64,000 nucleotides of DNA, from NCBI RefSeq assembly GCF_028640845.1, contig NC_080541.1:7718935-7782934 (forward strand). The letters run 5' to 3'. Positions 1 through 9,462 of this stretch are shown one piece after another. Both the position numbers and the translations under genes were made by a program. Below the pieces are notes generated by a model. That model had not been told where the DNA came from. It was given only the letters and a program-made list of their open reading frames with translations, and made no database searches. Source of the DNA: Ahaetulla prasina. Its lineage: Eukaryota; Chordata; Lepidosauria; Squamata; Colubridae. The stretch's first letter is position 1. Every line of letters begins with the position of its first letter.

Positions 1-285
1 GTGTACTTTAGTGGTCAGGAAATAGACTGAGATGAACTTGGCAATGGCAGGAACAACTTTTCGGACTGATTTTCCTGCCAGCTTCTCCAGCAACTTTGCT
101 TGTGAAAAAATGGCAGGGAAGGTTGCAAACACCGATCACGTGACAGCGAGATTTGGCAACTGTTGTAAGTCTGAGCCAGTTGCCAAATGCCTGGATCACA
201 ATCGTGTCACCATGGCGGCACTGCGATAGCCAAACGCTGATGAATGGTCATATGTACCAGTTGTTCAGTGCCATCAGAATTTTGA
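1..285. mobile_element. Degenerate family A miniature element
   Basis: Contains the family A landmarks in order: a TTTGCTTGTGA segment, a GATCACGTGAC block, the phrase GAGCCAGTTGCCAAATGCC, and a second GATCACA/ACCATGG block. These are shared with copies at 41844-42231 and 51096-51457. The left end lies outside the window or is eroded. No coding capacity is seen. Confidence 0.65.
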
Positions 286-289
286 ACAG

Positions 290-590
290 TCAGAATAACA
301 AAATAGAATAACAGAGTTGGAAGGGACCTCGGAGATCTTCTAGTCCAACCCCCTGCTCAGGCAGAAAACTCTACCATTTCAGACAAATGGCTGTCCAGTT
401 TCTTCTTAAAAACCTCCAGTGATGGAGCACCCACAACTTCTGAAGGCAATTTGTTCCACTGGTTAATTGTCCTTCACTGTTAGGAAGTTTCTCCTCAATT
501 CCAGGTTGCTTCTCTCCTTGATTAGTTTCCATCCATTGCTTCTTGTCCTGCCTTTGAAGAATAGGCTTGACTCCCTCTTATTCAGTCAAG
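290..590 (-). mobile_element. CR1 LINE 3' end, truncated
   Basis: Read on the minus strand this is the 3' end of CR1 ORF2 plus its short 3' UTR. The + strand shows AACAGAGTTGGAAGGGACC and CTTCTAGTCCAACCCCCTG, the reverse complement of the usual CR1 terminus, preceded by an AATAG-type tail. It loses similarity to other CR1 copies in this window near 590. It is dead by 5' truncation. Confidence 0.9.
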
Positions 591-1369
591 GACTGCCTGT
601 GCTTCTTGAAATCATTTCCATCAAATTTCTAAAACTACTGTTTGATCCCTGTTTTAATTTTTTTTTTAATACGACTAATGTCGCAGTCTGCTGCGATTTT
701 TTCTTTCTTTTGCTGGCCTGTTTTTTTTTTGTTAAAAGCTCCCCTTTTTGCCATCGTAGGAAGTCCAGCATTATCTTACCTGTTAAATCTCCCCCTCTTG
801 TTCTGCATTTTTATTCCTTTTCTAATATAGTTTCATTTTTTCAAAACTACTTTATAACATCCTGTAAGTGGCTGAGTAAGCACAACGGTTTATGAGGCTA
901 AGTGAAGCTCTTGAAATCTTCCGCTCTTCGGCAGTTGTGCAAATTGTATGGTATCCTGCATTTTAGAGAAAGAGCTTGGATCTGGAAGTTTTGCTACTTC
1001 TGTTTGTTTTAAAATTCTGCTTCTAGCCTAACTCATTGCCAGCCAGGATAAGGTGAATAATAATTTTCATAACAATGTTGACACTGAATAAATAACCTTC
1101 ACATCTTCCCTAATTAAGTAATGTGAGTTGTTTCTGTTCTGCTCTCCGTGAACAAACTAACAAAACAACAGCAGGAGCTGATTTTATGTACCATTTCAAA
1201 TGTTATCCATGGAAGCTACTATAAAATATGAGAAACGTTGTTTCTCAATAACACTTAGACATCTGAGAATGCCGAATTATTCTATATCAGCAATTAACTG
1301 CCTATTTTCAGAGGCCTACTTTGGTATTATATGTGAAAGCTGGGAAACTAACTTGAATATGGAAATGTC
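591..1369. other. AT-rich unique sequence, no gene seen
   Basis: Pyrimidine-rich stretches lie near 650-740. There is no repeat I recognise and no open frame with protein-like composition. Confidence 0.5.
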
Positions 1370-1440
1370 TATGGAGATTCTCAGTCGTCCAGGTCATGGT
1401 TGTCCCAAAGATACTTTTTTCAAAAGGCAACTGGACTTTC
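1370..1440 (-). mobile_element. Penelope-like 3' arm fragment
   Basis: The sequence GGCAACTGGACTTTCTG following GTCGTCCAGGTCATGGTTGT matches the left arm of the foldback copy at 57349-57525. It is a short solitary arm. Confidence 0.45.
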
Positions 1441-2215
1441 TGCTTTTTTTATTTAAAAAAATGTTTTTTTTTAAATAAAGTTTTATTTAAAAAACTTGTG
1501 TTAAAAAATTTAACATACATTTAAAACATCAACAATTCCTTCTGTGTGACGTCTCGGTGTTTTTTTCCTGACTCCCTTATTTTGCTGTTTCTTCTTTCTT
1601 CATTTCAATTTGAATTATTCCCATTTTTCCACAAATACCTTATTATTATTTTCTTACATAATTATTATCCATTACTTATCTGTACTTCTCTTCTAACCAA
1701 TGGTAAAATTTATCCCATATCTTAAAATATTCTGAATCCTCTCTTTCTTTAATCATCAAAGTTAATCTATTCATTTCTGCACAATCTAAAAATTTTCTAG
1801 TAATTTCTCCTTCCAGGGATATTTTCTCTGCTTTCCGATTTTGCGCAAAAACTATTCTTGCTGCCGTAATTACATGTATAATCAGACAAATATTATCTTT
1901 ACTAATTTTCTCTGGTAGGATCCCCAGTAAAAACAACTCCGGTTTTAGATCAATATGTTGTTGGGTTATTTCTTCTATCCAACCTTTTATTTTCTCCCAA
2001 TAGTTTTTGGCTTCTGGACCATGTCCACCGCGTATGATAATAAGATCCTGGTAGCTGATGGCATTTCCAACATCTAGCTGATTTGTCTTTAAACATTTTC
2101 ACCAGTTTCTCAGGTGGCACAGGCCATCTATAAAACATTTTATATTGATTATATGCAGTGGACATCGTTAATTGTAACGTAACGTAAAATCGTCTCTGAA
2201 CTAGTCTCAACTGAA
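1441..2215 (-). pseudogene. L1 LINE ORF2 3' end (broken)
   Basis: The minus strand encodes two adjacent segments, about 2210-1950 and 1936-1676, resembling the C-terminal part of L1 ORF2. The first has the cysteine/histidine region pattern KMFKDKSARCWKCHQ followed by a spaced H and TW, as in the L1 C-terminal CCHC region (W-T-P-x-K-L-x-K-M then C-x-x-C). The second has a leucine-rich HVITAARIVFAQ segment typical of the downstream region. They are in different frames, so the copy is frameshifted. The poly-T on the + strand at 1441-1500 is the poly(A) end. It is 5'-truncated and inactive. Confidence 0.75.
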
Positions 2216-2325
2216 GTGAACTGAAAGAAGCTTCTTGGATGAGAAGTAAAATGTCTTCAAAGGGGAAAAGAAAGTCCAGTTGCCTTTTGAAAAAGGACCT
2301 TCGGGATTGAATTCAGAAACTGGCA
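2216..2325 (+). mobile_element. Penelope-like 3' arm fragment
   Basis: Shows GAAGCTTCTTGGATGAGAAG, then a TGTCTTCAAAG block and AAAGTCCAGTTGCC, the same order as at 57430-57510. A solitary arm. Confidence 0.45.
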
Positions 2326-2334
2326 TTGCGAAGA

Positions 2335-2830
2335 TCTGTTGTTAGTTGCGAAGTCGTTTCTGACCCATCGCAACCTCATGGACAATGTTCCTCCAGGCCT
2401 TCCTGTCCTCTACCATCCTCTGGAGTCCATTTAAGCTCACGCCGACTGCTTCAGTGACTCCATCCAGCCACCTCGTTCTCTGTCGTCCCTTTCTTCTTTT
2501 GCCCTCAATCTTTCCCAGCATTAGGCTCTTCTCCAGTGAGTCCTTCCTTCTCATTAGGTGGCCAAAGTATTTCAGTTTCATCTTCAGGATCTGGCCTTCT
2601 AAAGAGCAGTCAGGGTTGATCTCCTCTAGAACTGACTTGTTTGTTCGCCTTGCAGTCCAAGGGACTCACAAGAGTCTTCTCCAGCATCAGAGTTCAAAGG
2701 CCTCAATTCTTTGGCGCTCAGCCTTTCTTATGGTCCAACCTTCACAGCCATACATTGCAACTGGGAAAACCATAGCTTTGACTATACGCACTTTTGTTGG
2801 CAGGTTGATGTCTCTGCTTTTTAGTACGTA
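2335..2830 (-). pseudogene. RTE-BovB LINE 3' end
   Basis: The minus strand codes for the characteristic C-terminal segment of BovB ORF2, including YFGHLMRRKDSLEKSLMLGK, a basic GKRRKGRQRTRWLDG motif, and a terminal DRKAWRNIVHEVA segment. Upstream (toward 2830) is further RTE reverse-transcriptase C-terminal sequence with frame breaks. BovB is the element known for horizontal transfer between squamates, ruminants and ticks. This copy is 5'-truncated. Confidence 0.92.
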
Positions 2831-2864
2831 GATCTGTAGCCATTTCCAAATGACAGAACAAGAC

Positions 2865-3127
2865 TAAGATTTGTCTTCAGGGTCACCTGACTAATAGTAT
2901 ACACCCATTTGCACTACTCAGGAGACCCTGAGAACACAGATAAACCTCCAAGTGGCCTCAATGACTATCTAAAAAAGATGCAAATGACCAGCTGTCTGCA
3001 AGGAGTACAAATCCTTCCATTCCCCACCATCCAGTCAGAGCTGAAGAAGCTTCTTGGATTGAGAAGGGAAACGTCTTCGAAGAAAAAACAAGAAAGTCCA
3101 GTCACCTCCTGAAAAAAGCAACTTTGG
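2865..3127 (+). mobile_element. Penelope-like element 3' region
   Basis: Downstream part of the element found at 38848-39136 and 10392-10895: a GAGAACACAGATAAACCTCC block, then CCAGCTGTCTGCAAGG, CCATTCCCCACCATCCAGTC, then the GAAGAAGCTTCTTGG arm. The Penelope assignment rests on the coding remnant found in two other copies, not on this one. Confidence 0.5.
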
Positions 3128-3345
3128 GACGATTGAAGGAGATGTTTAGCCTTCAGAAAAGTCAACCAAGGTGAGATGTGATAGCATTCTTCAAAACCCA
3201 GAAAGCATCTCATATAGAAAATCTCAAGATACACACCGTCTCATTCCAGAGGGCAGAAAATAGGAATAATGGGTTTAAGTCACAAAAGGAAGAGTCTGAT
3301 TGATTATAAGAAAGAACCGCTCAACATTGACACCAAATACTCAAG
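3128..3345 (+). mobile_element. Degenerate CR1-group LINE fragment
   Basis: Conceptual + strand translation gives a weak CR1-like C-terminal pattern (FSLQKS, then D-x-I-x-F-F, then NRNNGFK). Low identity to the other CR1 copies suggests an older subfamily. Confidence 0.4.
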
Positions 3346-3355
3346 CAGGTGATTG

Positions 3356-3530
3356 GCTTATCTTCACTGAGCTGTGCTGATGCAGTGGTTGGAATGCAGT
3401 ATTGCAGGCTGACTCTGCCCACAGCCAGGAGTTTGATCATGACTGATTCAGCCTTCTATGCTTCCAAGGTGGGCAAAAGGAGGACCCAGATTGTTGGGGG
3501 CAATAGGCTAAATGTCAACTCGCAAAGCAT
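3356..3530 (+). mobile_element. tRNA-derived SINE, degenerate
   Basis: Shares the block AGGACCCAGATTGTTGGGGG and the GACTGATTCAGCCTTC segment with full SINE copies such as 29688-29960. The promoter boxes are eroded. Confidence 0.6.
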
Positions 3531-3711
3531 CCCTGGCCTCTTCTCGAGTTGCCATAGGCAAGGGGGATGGGAAACCAATGAAGCAGCATGGTAGCCAAAT
3601 ACAAAAGCACATTCCAGACATATCTCTCTCAAGGCTGTCTCCCAGGGCTACCTACAGCGGCCGGTGGGAGTGATCTTTGTAACCCATGAAATTGCTCCGT
3701 TGGTGAATGTG

Positions 3712-3790
3712 ATTTTTTTTATTTATTTGCATTTATATCCCGCCCTTCTCCGAAGACTCAGGGCGGCTTACACTATGTCAAGCATTTGAT
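3712..3790 (-). mobile_element. SINE 3' tail fragment
   Basis: Contains ATATCCCGCCCTTCTCCGAA then CTCAGGGCGGCTTACACTAT, preceded by a T-rich tail; this is the reverse complement of the SINE/L2-like terminus. It is cut after about 80 bp. Confidence 0.75.
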
Positions 3791-3793
3791 TGA

Positions 3794-3971
3794 TGACACA
3801 CCCTTGGAGGGAGGGGGAAACAGGGTCATGATTGGAGCATAAATTACATGGAGTCAGAGTTAGCTTCACTTGGAACGTGCCGACATGAAGCTCCTAATAA
3901 ATAATTGGGTTTTATTTGAAGCTTGGCTTGAAGTTCATGATTTAGTTAGGGCATATGTCTGAACCCTGACA
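3794..3971 (+). other. Possible LTR fragment
   Basis: Ends GAACCCTGACA like the solo LTR at 9463-9854, and carries CTAATAAATAA, a possible poly(A) signal. I could not find matching target duplications, so the assignment is weak. Confidence 0.25.
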
Positions 3972-4007
3972 GGAAGCCAACTTTGACCCCACGTAATTTA
4001 CATCCAC

Positions 4008-4076
4008 TGTAAACCTCTTAGAGATGGCTGTAAAACACCTTGAAGCGGTATATAAGTCTAAGCGCTCTGTTCATCC
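4008..4076 (+). mobile_element. SINE/LINE 3' tail fragment, second subfamily
   Basis: A CCACTGTAAACC block followed by GAAGCGGTATATAAGTCTAA resembles squamate SINE ends of the TATAAGTCTAA type, also seen reversed at 28183-28230. Confidence 0.5.
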
Positions 4077-4185
4077 AGAGACCAGATAAGGGCCTGTCTA
4101 GGATTGTTTAATTGGATTCTCTGCAGTGCTTTATAACCCTGTGATTTTGTTTAAGAAGCCAGAAGTTAAATATTTTTGCTATAAG

Positions 4186-4265
4186 CCAGGGGTGTCCAAA
4201 CTTGGCAACTTGTGGACTTCAACTCCCAGAATTCCTCAGCCAGCTTTGCTGACACCTCTGCTATA
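4186..4265. mobile_element. Family B palindromic element, half copy
   Basis: Starts CAGGGGTGTCCAAACTTGGC and runs through GTGGACTTCAACTCCCAG into CCAGCTTTGCTG; the second arm of the palindrome is missing. Confidence 0.75.
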
Positions 4266-4717
4266 AGCCCTCCCATTCCCTTCCCCAATTCCCACTGCTT
4301 ATAAATTATGCTTATAAATTATGCAGTGTGCAACGGTAGTTAAAAATCTCAGACAGGCAATAGATACTTTTTTTTTAAGAATGAAAAATGGATTAGAACG
4401 ATGTAGATACATGAAGCGATTCAGAAAAAAGAGCGGGTTTGCTCATGATAATGCATGTATTTCTTAACAGCTGCATCACATGCAAAAAAATAAAATTATA
4501 AAGCAACACATAAAGCAGAGAGCAGAGTCAGGATGTTGCAAATTTATGGTGCATAGCGGATTTGAAAGAAGCTACTAACATGAAGGATATGCAGTTGTAA
4601 CACGAAATCTACCTTTCTATGGTTTTTTTAAAAAAATGTGACAGCTGGTAGAAGTATATCTCTGAGTGAGAGTCGTCATTAAATCGAAAAAACAGAATTT
4701 TGAATTTTTATGTCTAT
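4266..4717. other. AT-rich unique sequence
   Basis: No recognisable repeat or protein-like frame; short A and T runs only. Confidence 0.5.
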
Positions 4718-4730
4718 ATCTAAATCCTTA

Positions 4731-5087
4731 AAAAGGTAAAAGTTCCCCTCGCACATACGTGCTAGTCGTTGCCGACTCTAGGGGACGGTGCTCATCTCCG
4801 TTTCAAAGCCGAAGAGACAGCGCTGTCAGAAGACGTCTTCGTGGTCATGTGGCCGGCATGACTCAACGCCAAAGGCGCACAGAACGCTGTTACCTTCCCA
4901 CCAAGGTGGTCCCTATTTTCTCTACTTGCATTTTTACCCGCTTTCGAAACTGCTAGGTTGGCAGAAGCTGGGACAAGTAACAGGAGCTCACCCCGTTACA
5001 CGGCAGCACTAGGGATTCGAACCGCTGAGCTGCCGACCTTTTGATCGACAAGCTCAACATCCTACCCCTGAGCCACCGCGTCCCTTC
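4731..5087 (-). mobile_element. Full-length Sauria-type SINE with target duplication
   Basis: On the minus strand the element starts with a tRNA-like head: box A GTGGCTCAGGGGTAGGATG and box B GGTTCGAATCC. It ends near GAGTCGGCAACGACTAG followed by an A-rich tail. The last part resembles the 3' end of BovB, the LINE known to mobilise Sauria SINEs. A 13-bp direct repeat ATCTAAATCCTTA lies exactly at 4718-4730 and 5088-5100, so both boundaries are defined. This is a retroposed copy, not a tRNA gene. Confidence 0.9.
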
Positions 5088-5205
5088 ATCTAAATCCTTA
5101 GGTTATGGAAAATCCAAGTTTTATGTTTGAGTACATGAAAATGTAACTGTCACCCCCCCGCCCCCAGTCATTATTAAAGAAAGCCAGCAAACGTTTTCTC
5201 TAGAG

Positions 5206-5597
5206 CAGGAGTGTCAAACAAAATTTCATTGAGGGCCGCATCAGGTTGTGTTTGACCTCGGGGGGTGGGTGGGCGGGGGGTGGGATGAGCATGGCCAGGG
5301 TGGACAGGGCCAGCTTGACATCACAGGGGTGTCAAACTCAAGGCCCGGGGGCTGGATGTGGCCCGCGGGGCCAGCTTGGAAGGAGCGAAGGATCGGGCTG
5401 TGGTGCCTCTGCCTGAGTAAACAGACTCCGTTTTCAGCTAGGACAGCCTCCTGCAACCCTCTGACAGCGAAAACAGCGAAAACAGAGCTCAGAAGTCCGT
5501 TTTCTCAGGCAGAGGCACCACAGCCTGATCCTTCGCTGTTTCCAAGCTGGCCCCGTGGACCACATCCAGCCCCCGGGCCTTGAGTTTGACACCCCTG
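5206..5597. mobile_element. Family C inverted-repeat element (hAT-like)
   Basis: Terminal CAGGAGTGTCAAAC at the left and GTTTGACACCCCTG at the right. Flanks CTCTAGAG (5198-5205) and CTATAGAA (5598-5605) agree at 6 of 8 positions, the 8-bp duplication expected of hAT transposition. Inside, 5324-5597 is itself a long hairpin whose arms contain AGGCCCGGGGGCTGGAT and GCAGAGGCACCACAG with their complements. No transposase is encoded. Confidence 0.8.
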
Positions 5598-5683
5598 CTA
5601 TAGAACAAGCCATTTTTCTCCTACTTCACCCCTCATTTTTCTGGCCTTCCCTTCAAATACTGTCTTCCCCACTCTCTTTGGAG

Positions 5684-6134
5684 CAGGGGTGAAATCCAGC
5701 AGGTTCTGACAGGTTCTGGGGAATCGGCAGCAGAAATTTTGAGTAGCTCGGAGAACTGGCAAAGATCACCTCTGGCTGGCCCTAGAGTGGGGTGGGAATG
5801 GGGATTTTGCAATATCCTTCCCCCAGGAGTGGGGAGGGAATGGGGATTTTGCAGTATCCTTCCCCCAGGAGTGGGGTGGGAATGGGGATTTTGCAATATC
5901 CTTCCCCCAGGAGTGTGGTGGGAATGGGGATTTTGCAATGTCCTTCCCCCAGGAGTGGGGTGGGAATGGGGATTTTGCAATATCCTTCCCCCAGGAGTGG
6001 GGTGGGAATGGGGATTTTGCAGTATCCTTCCCCTGCCATGCCCACCAAGCCTCACCCCGCCCACCAAGCCTCACCACACCCACCAAACCATGCCTACAGA
6101 ACCGGTAGTAAAAAAAATTTGAATTTCACCACTG
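5684..6134. mobile_element. Family D element with perfect 8-bp target duplication
   Basis: Begins CAGGGGTGAAATCCAGCAGG and ends GAATTTCACCACTG. It is flanked on both sides by CTTTGGAG (5676-5683 and 6135-6142), a perfect 8-bp duplication typical of hAT elements. A shorter copy at 58851-59102 shows the unexpanded form. This copy is enlarged by an internal tandem array at 5788-6032. Confidence 0.88.
5788..6032. repeat. 42-bp minisatellite, six units, inside family D
   Basis: The block GGGATTTTGCAATATCCTTC recurs at 5801, 5843, 5885, 5927, 5969 and 6011, an exact 42-bp period. Because 42 is a multiple of three, several frames stay open and give repetitive hypothetical peptides of 14-residue period on both strands; I do not regard them as genes. 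Confidence 0.95.
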
Positions 6135-6142
6135 CTTTGGAG

Positions 6143-7108
6143 GGTTGACCTTATCAAAGTGCAATGAAGCTTATATGGCTTGCAGGTTTCAGATTTGCTC
6201 CAGGGTGTAAAGGAAAAAAAAGTGAAGTGGGGGAGGGGGAACCAGCTTCCATTCTGGAAAGTTAGAGTAATTTTACCACGGCTTTACACGATCAATCTGG
6301 CATGGCTTTGAGAAAGATTGATGATGAGATCTGAGATTGGAATCTGCTGCAGTCATTACCGTTGTTGTTGTTGTTATTATTATTATTATTATTATTACTG
6401 CAATAAGGAGAAAGTAATTGAGCTTCTCTTCATTCTACGCACCGTTCATAAAAAGAATATTTTTTTCAGACACAAATGTAAATCCCAGCTCATTTTTGCC
6501 TAACCTAACAGCACCGCATCTTAAATGACAGTTGTATGCTATAGTCTGCATCTCCCTTACGGCGAGTTCAATTGGCATCTGAGCGCCGTCTATTTATAGC
6601 AGGAGCACAATTATTTCCATTTCATTGTGATGTCTTTGGGTGGCAGAGATATTTTTAGCTGCAAAATTGGATCTGGAGGAGAAAGGTCAGGAATTTTGAT
6701 GAGGCTAAAAAGTTTTTTTTTTCTTGAAGGGCTGCTGTGCATCCAGGATTTCTCTCTTTCTCTCTCTTTTTTTTTCCATAGCCACCTCAGCTAAAGCATC
6801 TCAACAATTCTGCTTGCGGTGTAATTGCCATCCCATAATAGAAACATTACTCGAGCACGCTTTGTTACCCAAGCTCTTCAAAATTCTGCACCCAGGATCA
6901 GAAACGGGCCTTTATTGTTGTATTATTTACACAGATGAAACTGCGTAGAGTCGGAGGCCCAGGAGGCGTGTGCTGTGAAACCAACAATATTGTTACCTTG
7001 TCGTTTCCCTAGTGGGGAAATGGTGCGAAATATTAAATCCAAACAATTTACGATGTCCACATCATGTGTTTGTACTGTTTTCTGAAATCAAACAGCTGAT
7101 ACGGGGTA
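6143..7108. other. AT-rich unique sequence
   Basis: No gene or known repeat seen, apart from the trinucleotide tract listed separately and a pyrimidine-rich run near 6745-6778. Confidence 0.45.
6361..6398. repeat. (TTG)n(TTA)n microsatellite
   Basis: Five TTG units are followed by about eight TTA units. Confidence 0.95.
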
Positions 7109-7120
7109 GGTTAATGATGG

Positions 7121-7640
7121 GGTATCAAACTCCCATTTCATTGAGGGCCCATCAGGATTGTGTTTGACCTCAGGGGGTGGGATGGACGTGGCCAGGGTGG
7201 GCGTGGCCAGCTTGACATCACAGGGGTGTCAAACTCCCATTTCATTGAGGGCCCATCAGGATTGTGTTTGACCTCAGGGGTGGGATGAGCATGGCCAGGG
7301 TGGACAGGGCCAGCTTGACATCACAGGGGTGTCAAACTCCCATTTCATTGAGGGCCGCATCAGGTTGTGTTTGACCTCAGGGGTGGGATGAGCATGGCCA
7401 GGGTGGACAGGGCCAGCTTGACATCACAGGGGTGTCAAACTCCCATTTCATTGAGGGCCCATCAGGATTGTGTTTGACCTCAGGGGTGGGATGAGCATGG
7501 CCAGGGTGGACAGGGCCAGCTTGACATCACAGGGGTGTCAAACTCCCATTTCATTGAGGGCCCATCAGGATTGTGTTTGACCTCAGGGGGTGGGATGGAC
7601 GTGGCCAGGGTGGGCGTGGCCAGCTCGGCATCACTCATGT
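7121..7640. repeat. 103-bp minisatellite, about five units, inside family C
   Basis: The block TCCCATTTCATTGAGGGCC recurs at 7131, 7235, 7338, 7441 and 7544. Each unit carries the terminal-type motif CAGGGGTGTCAAACTCC, so the array consists of reiterated element ends. A single unit of the same type occurs at 5206-5323. Confidence 0.95.
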
Positions 7641-7690
7641 CAGGGGTACCTGTGGTGGCCAAGTGCTAAGGCAGGACCCTCCCTCACTCT

Positions 7691-7880
7691 CATTATAACC
7701 TTCCTTCCTTCCTTCCTTCCTCCCTCCCTCCCTCCCTCCCTCCCTTTTCTTTTTCCTTCCCTCTTCATTCTCCTTTCATCTTCCACTCTTTCCTTATTTT
7801 TCCTTCCTTGCTCTCTTCCCATCTTCCCTTCTTTTTCTTTTTCTTTCCTCTTTCCTTTTCTCCTTTCCTATCCCTTCTTG
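7691..7880. repeat. Pyrimidine microsatellite (TTCC/CTCC/TTTC)
   Basis: Runs of CTTCCTTCC and CCTCCCTCC followed by irregular pyrimidines, almost free of purines on the + strand. Confidence 0.9.
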
Positions 7881-8183
7881 GATGCTCAAGTGCAAAAGGG
7901 GAATTTTTTTCTCCTTTTGTTTGGTTTTTTGTTTCTTTTGCTAGCCTCTGCCAGTGAAAACGGAGCTCGCGGGGGGCTCATCCAGCCTGCGGGCCTTGAG
8001 TTTGACACCCCTGAGTTAACGGATGGAGGAACAAGAATAGAACCTTTGTTTCTCCGACCACAGCAAATCCTTTGAGTAAATTATTGTTTTATTAATAATT
8101 AAAGGCCACCCCGATCCATTCAGGTTCCACCATACAAGGTGGAGAACAATTCCAAAATACAATAAATTAAAAACAATCCACTA

Positions 8184-8328
8184 TCATAGAACGTAGAATA
8201 ATAGAGTTGGAAGGGACCATGAAGGTCTTCTAGTCCAACCCCCCTGCTCAAGCAGGAGACTTTATACCATTCTGGACAAAGGGCTGTCCAGCCTCTTCTT
8301 GAAAACCTACGGTGATGGAACATCCACA
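8184..8328 (-). mobile_element. CR1 3' end fragment
   Basis: Reverse complement of the CR1 terminus (AGAGTTGGAAGGGACC, CTAGTCCAACCCCCCTGC), ending abruptly in a TCATCA-rich tract. Confidence 0.85.
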
Positions 8329-8390
8329 TCTCCATCATCATCTCCCTCTTCCTCTTCATCATCATCCACATCCTCCTCACCTTTGTCATC
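8329..8390. repeat. (TCATC)-rich microsatellite
   Basis: Imperfect TCATCA/TCCTCC units immediately follow the truncated CR1. Confidence 0.8.
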
Positions 8391-8799
8391 ATATCTATGT
8401 ATCATGGCACCCCAAACACAACCAAGTTCAGGAAGTCCATTGGAATAGTAGAGCTTTATATTTGCTTCTTCATAGCAAGGAGGTTGGGGGTGAGACTTGG
8501 GTTTCTCCCTTCATTACTGGAGCCATCTGTATACGTCCAGAGATAAGATGTTCTATAGAACTGTACCTATCATCAATTCTGTCAGAATGGAATTACCGGT
8601 ATATTAAGACCAGTGCCTGGACCAGAATACCTTATTTTTCTCTTGAGGAAGCTATAAAATAGATGAGAACCTCCTATAAGGACTAAGCTTGAAGAAATGG
8701 CTTAGTTCAAAAAGAAAGGGAATGAGGCAGTGATGCCTAGTGTACCTATATCTGTGTGACTTAGACCATTAATACAGGAATGGCAGGACTGGTGTAGAC

Positions 8800-8918
8800 C
8801 AGGGGTCTGCAAACTTGGCTCTTTTAAGACTTGTGGACTCCAACTCCCAGAAGCAGGCTGAGGAACTCTGGGAGTTGAAGTCCACAAGTCTTAAAAGAGC
8901 CAAGTTTGCAGACCCCTG
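8800..8918. mobile_element. Family B palindromic element, perfect 8-bp duplication
   Basis: A 119-bp near-perfect palindrome from CAGGGGTCTGCAAACTTGGC to its complement. Flanked by GTGTAGAC at 8792-8799 and 8919-8926, identical. The 8-bp duplication and CAGGGG ends point to hAT-type mobilisation. It is non-coding and would form a strong hairpin. Confidence 0.92.
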
Positions 8919-9008
8919 GTGTAGACAACTACTACCAAAATCTAAAGTTAAGATAGTAATGATTTTAGATATGCAGATGACACACTTCTTTTACCAGAAA
9001 CTATAGAC

Positions 9009-9272
9009 TCGCAGTCCCCAACCTTTCCAGCTCGGCGGACCAGCGGGGAGGGGAGGCGATGGCTCCATGCGAATGTCAGGTGTGCAGGTGAGCACGTGCA
9101 ACTCCATTTGTGCAAGTGGAGCTTAGCGCACAAGCGTGTGCGCCTGCCACTCGCACAACTGGAGCTGCGAGTGCCTGCCGTTCGCGTAAATGGATCGGCA
9201 CACAAACACATCTCTCCTGCCGTTCGCACGGCCCAGTTCTGAACGGGCCACGACCCGGGGGTAGGGGGCCCT
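9009..9272. mobile_element. Family E element, eroded
   Basis: Begins near AGTCCCCAACCTTTCCAGCT, the complement of the right end of the better copy at 12839-13124, and contains GTGCA/GCGCA-rich blocks shared with it. Confidence 0.65.
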
Positions 9273-9462
9273 TGGTATTGACTTTGAAAAGCTCATTATG
9301 CAACTCCAAAGGCTCAGGGTGACAGTTTACGGATTGCAGTAAGGGTGAAGAAGTTACTATGTTGCCTGTCCTAGCAGCCAGGATTTTTCATATAGAAAAT
9401 GTTACTATGTTGTCTGTCCTACCATTGGCAGATTTTTCGCATAGATCCCCAAAAGTTCAAAG

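Larger units (their letters stand above)
7117..8013. mobile_element. Family C element, internally expanded
   Basis: Left terminus is ATGGGGTATCAAAC, right terminus GTTTGACACCCCTG. Flanks GGTTAATG (7109-7116) and AGTTAACG (8014-8021) match at 6 of 8. Total 897 bp, against 326-392 bp for the copies at 5206, 16942 and 40599. The excess is a 103-bp tandem array and a pyrimidine microsatellite, both internal. Confidence 0.75.

Noticed and set aside
2342..2581. Host gene encoding a basic protein
   Set aside because: The peptide is the well-known BovB ORF2 C-terminus.
3794..3971. Complete solo LTR
   Set aside because: Only the end motif and a poly(A) signal are visible; no matching flanking repeat, so it is kept only as a weak fragment.
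5028..5087. tRNA gene suggested by box A and box B
   Set aside because: The sequence is the head of a SINE with target duplications and an A-rich tail; the acceptor stem does not close. The same holds for the SINE heads near 10800, 29690, 43330 and 50720.
5633..6148. Several overlapping repetitive frames of 14-residue period
   Set aside because: The 42-bp minisatellite is a multiple of three, so frames stay open on both strands; no codon preference or start context supports a gene.
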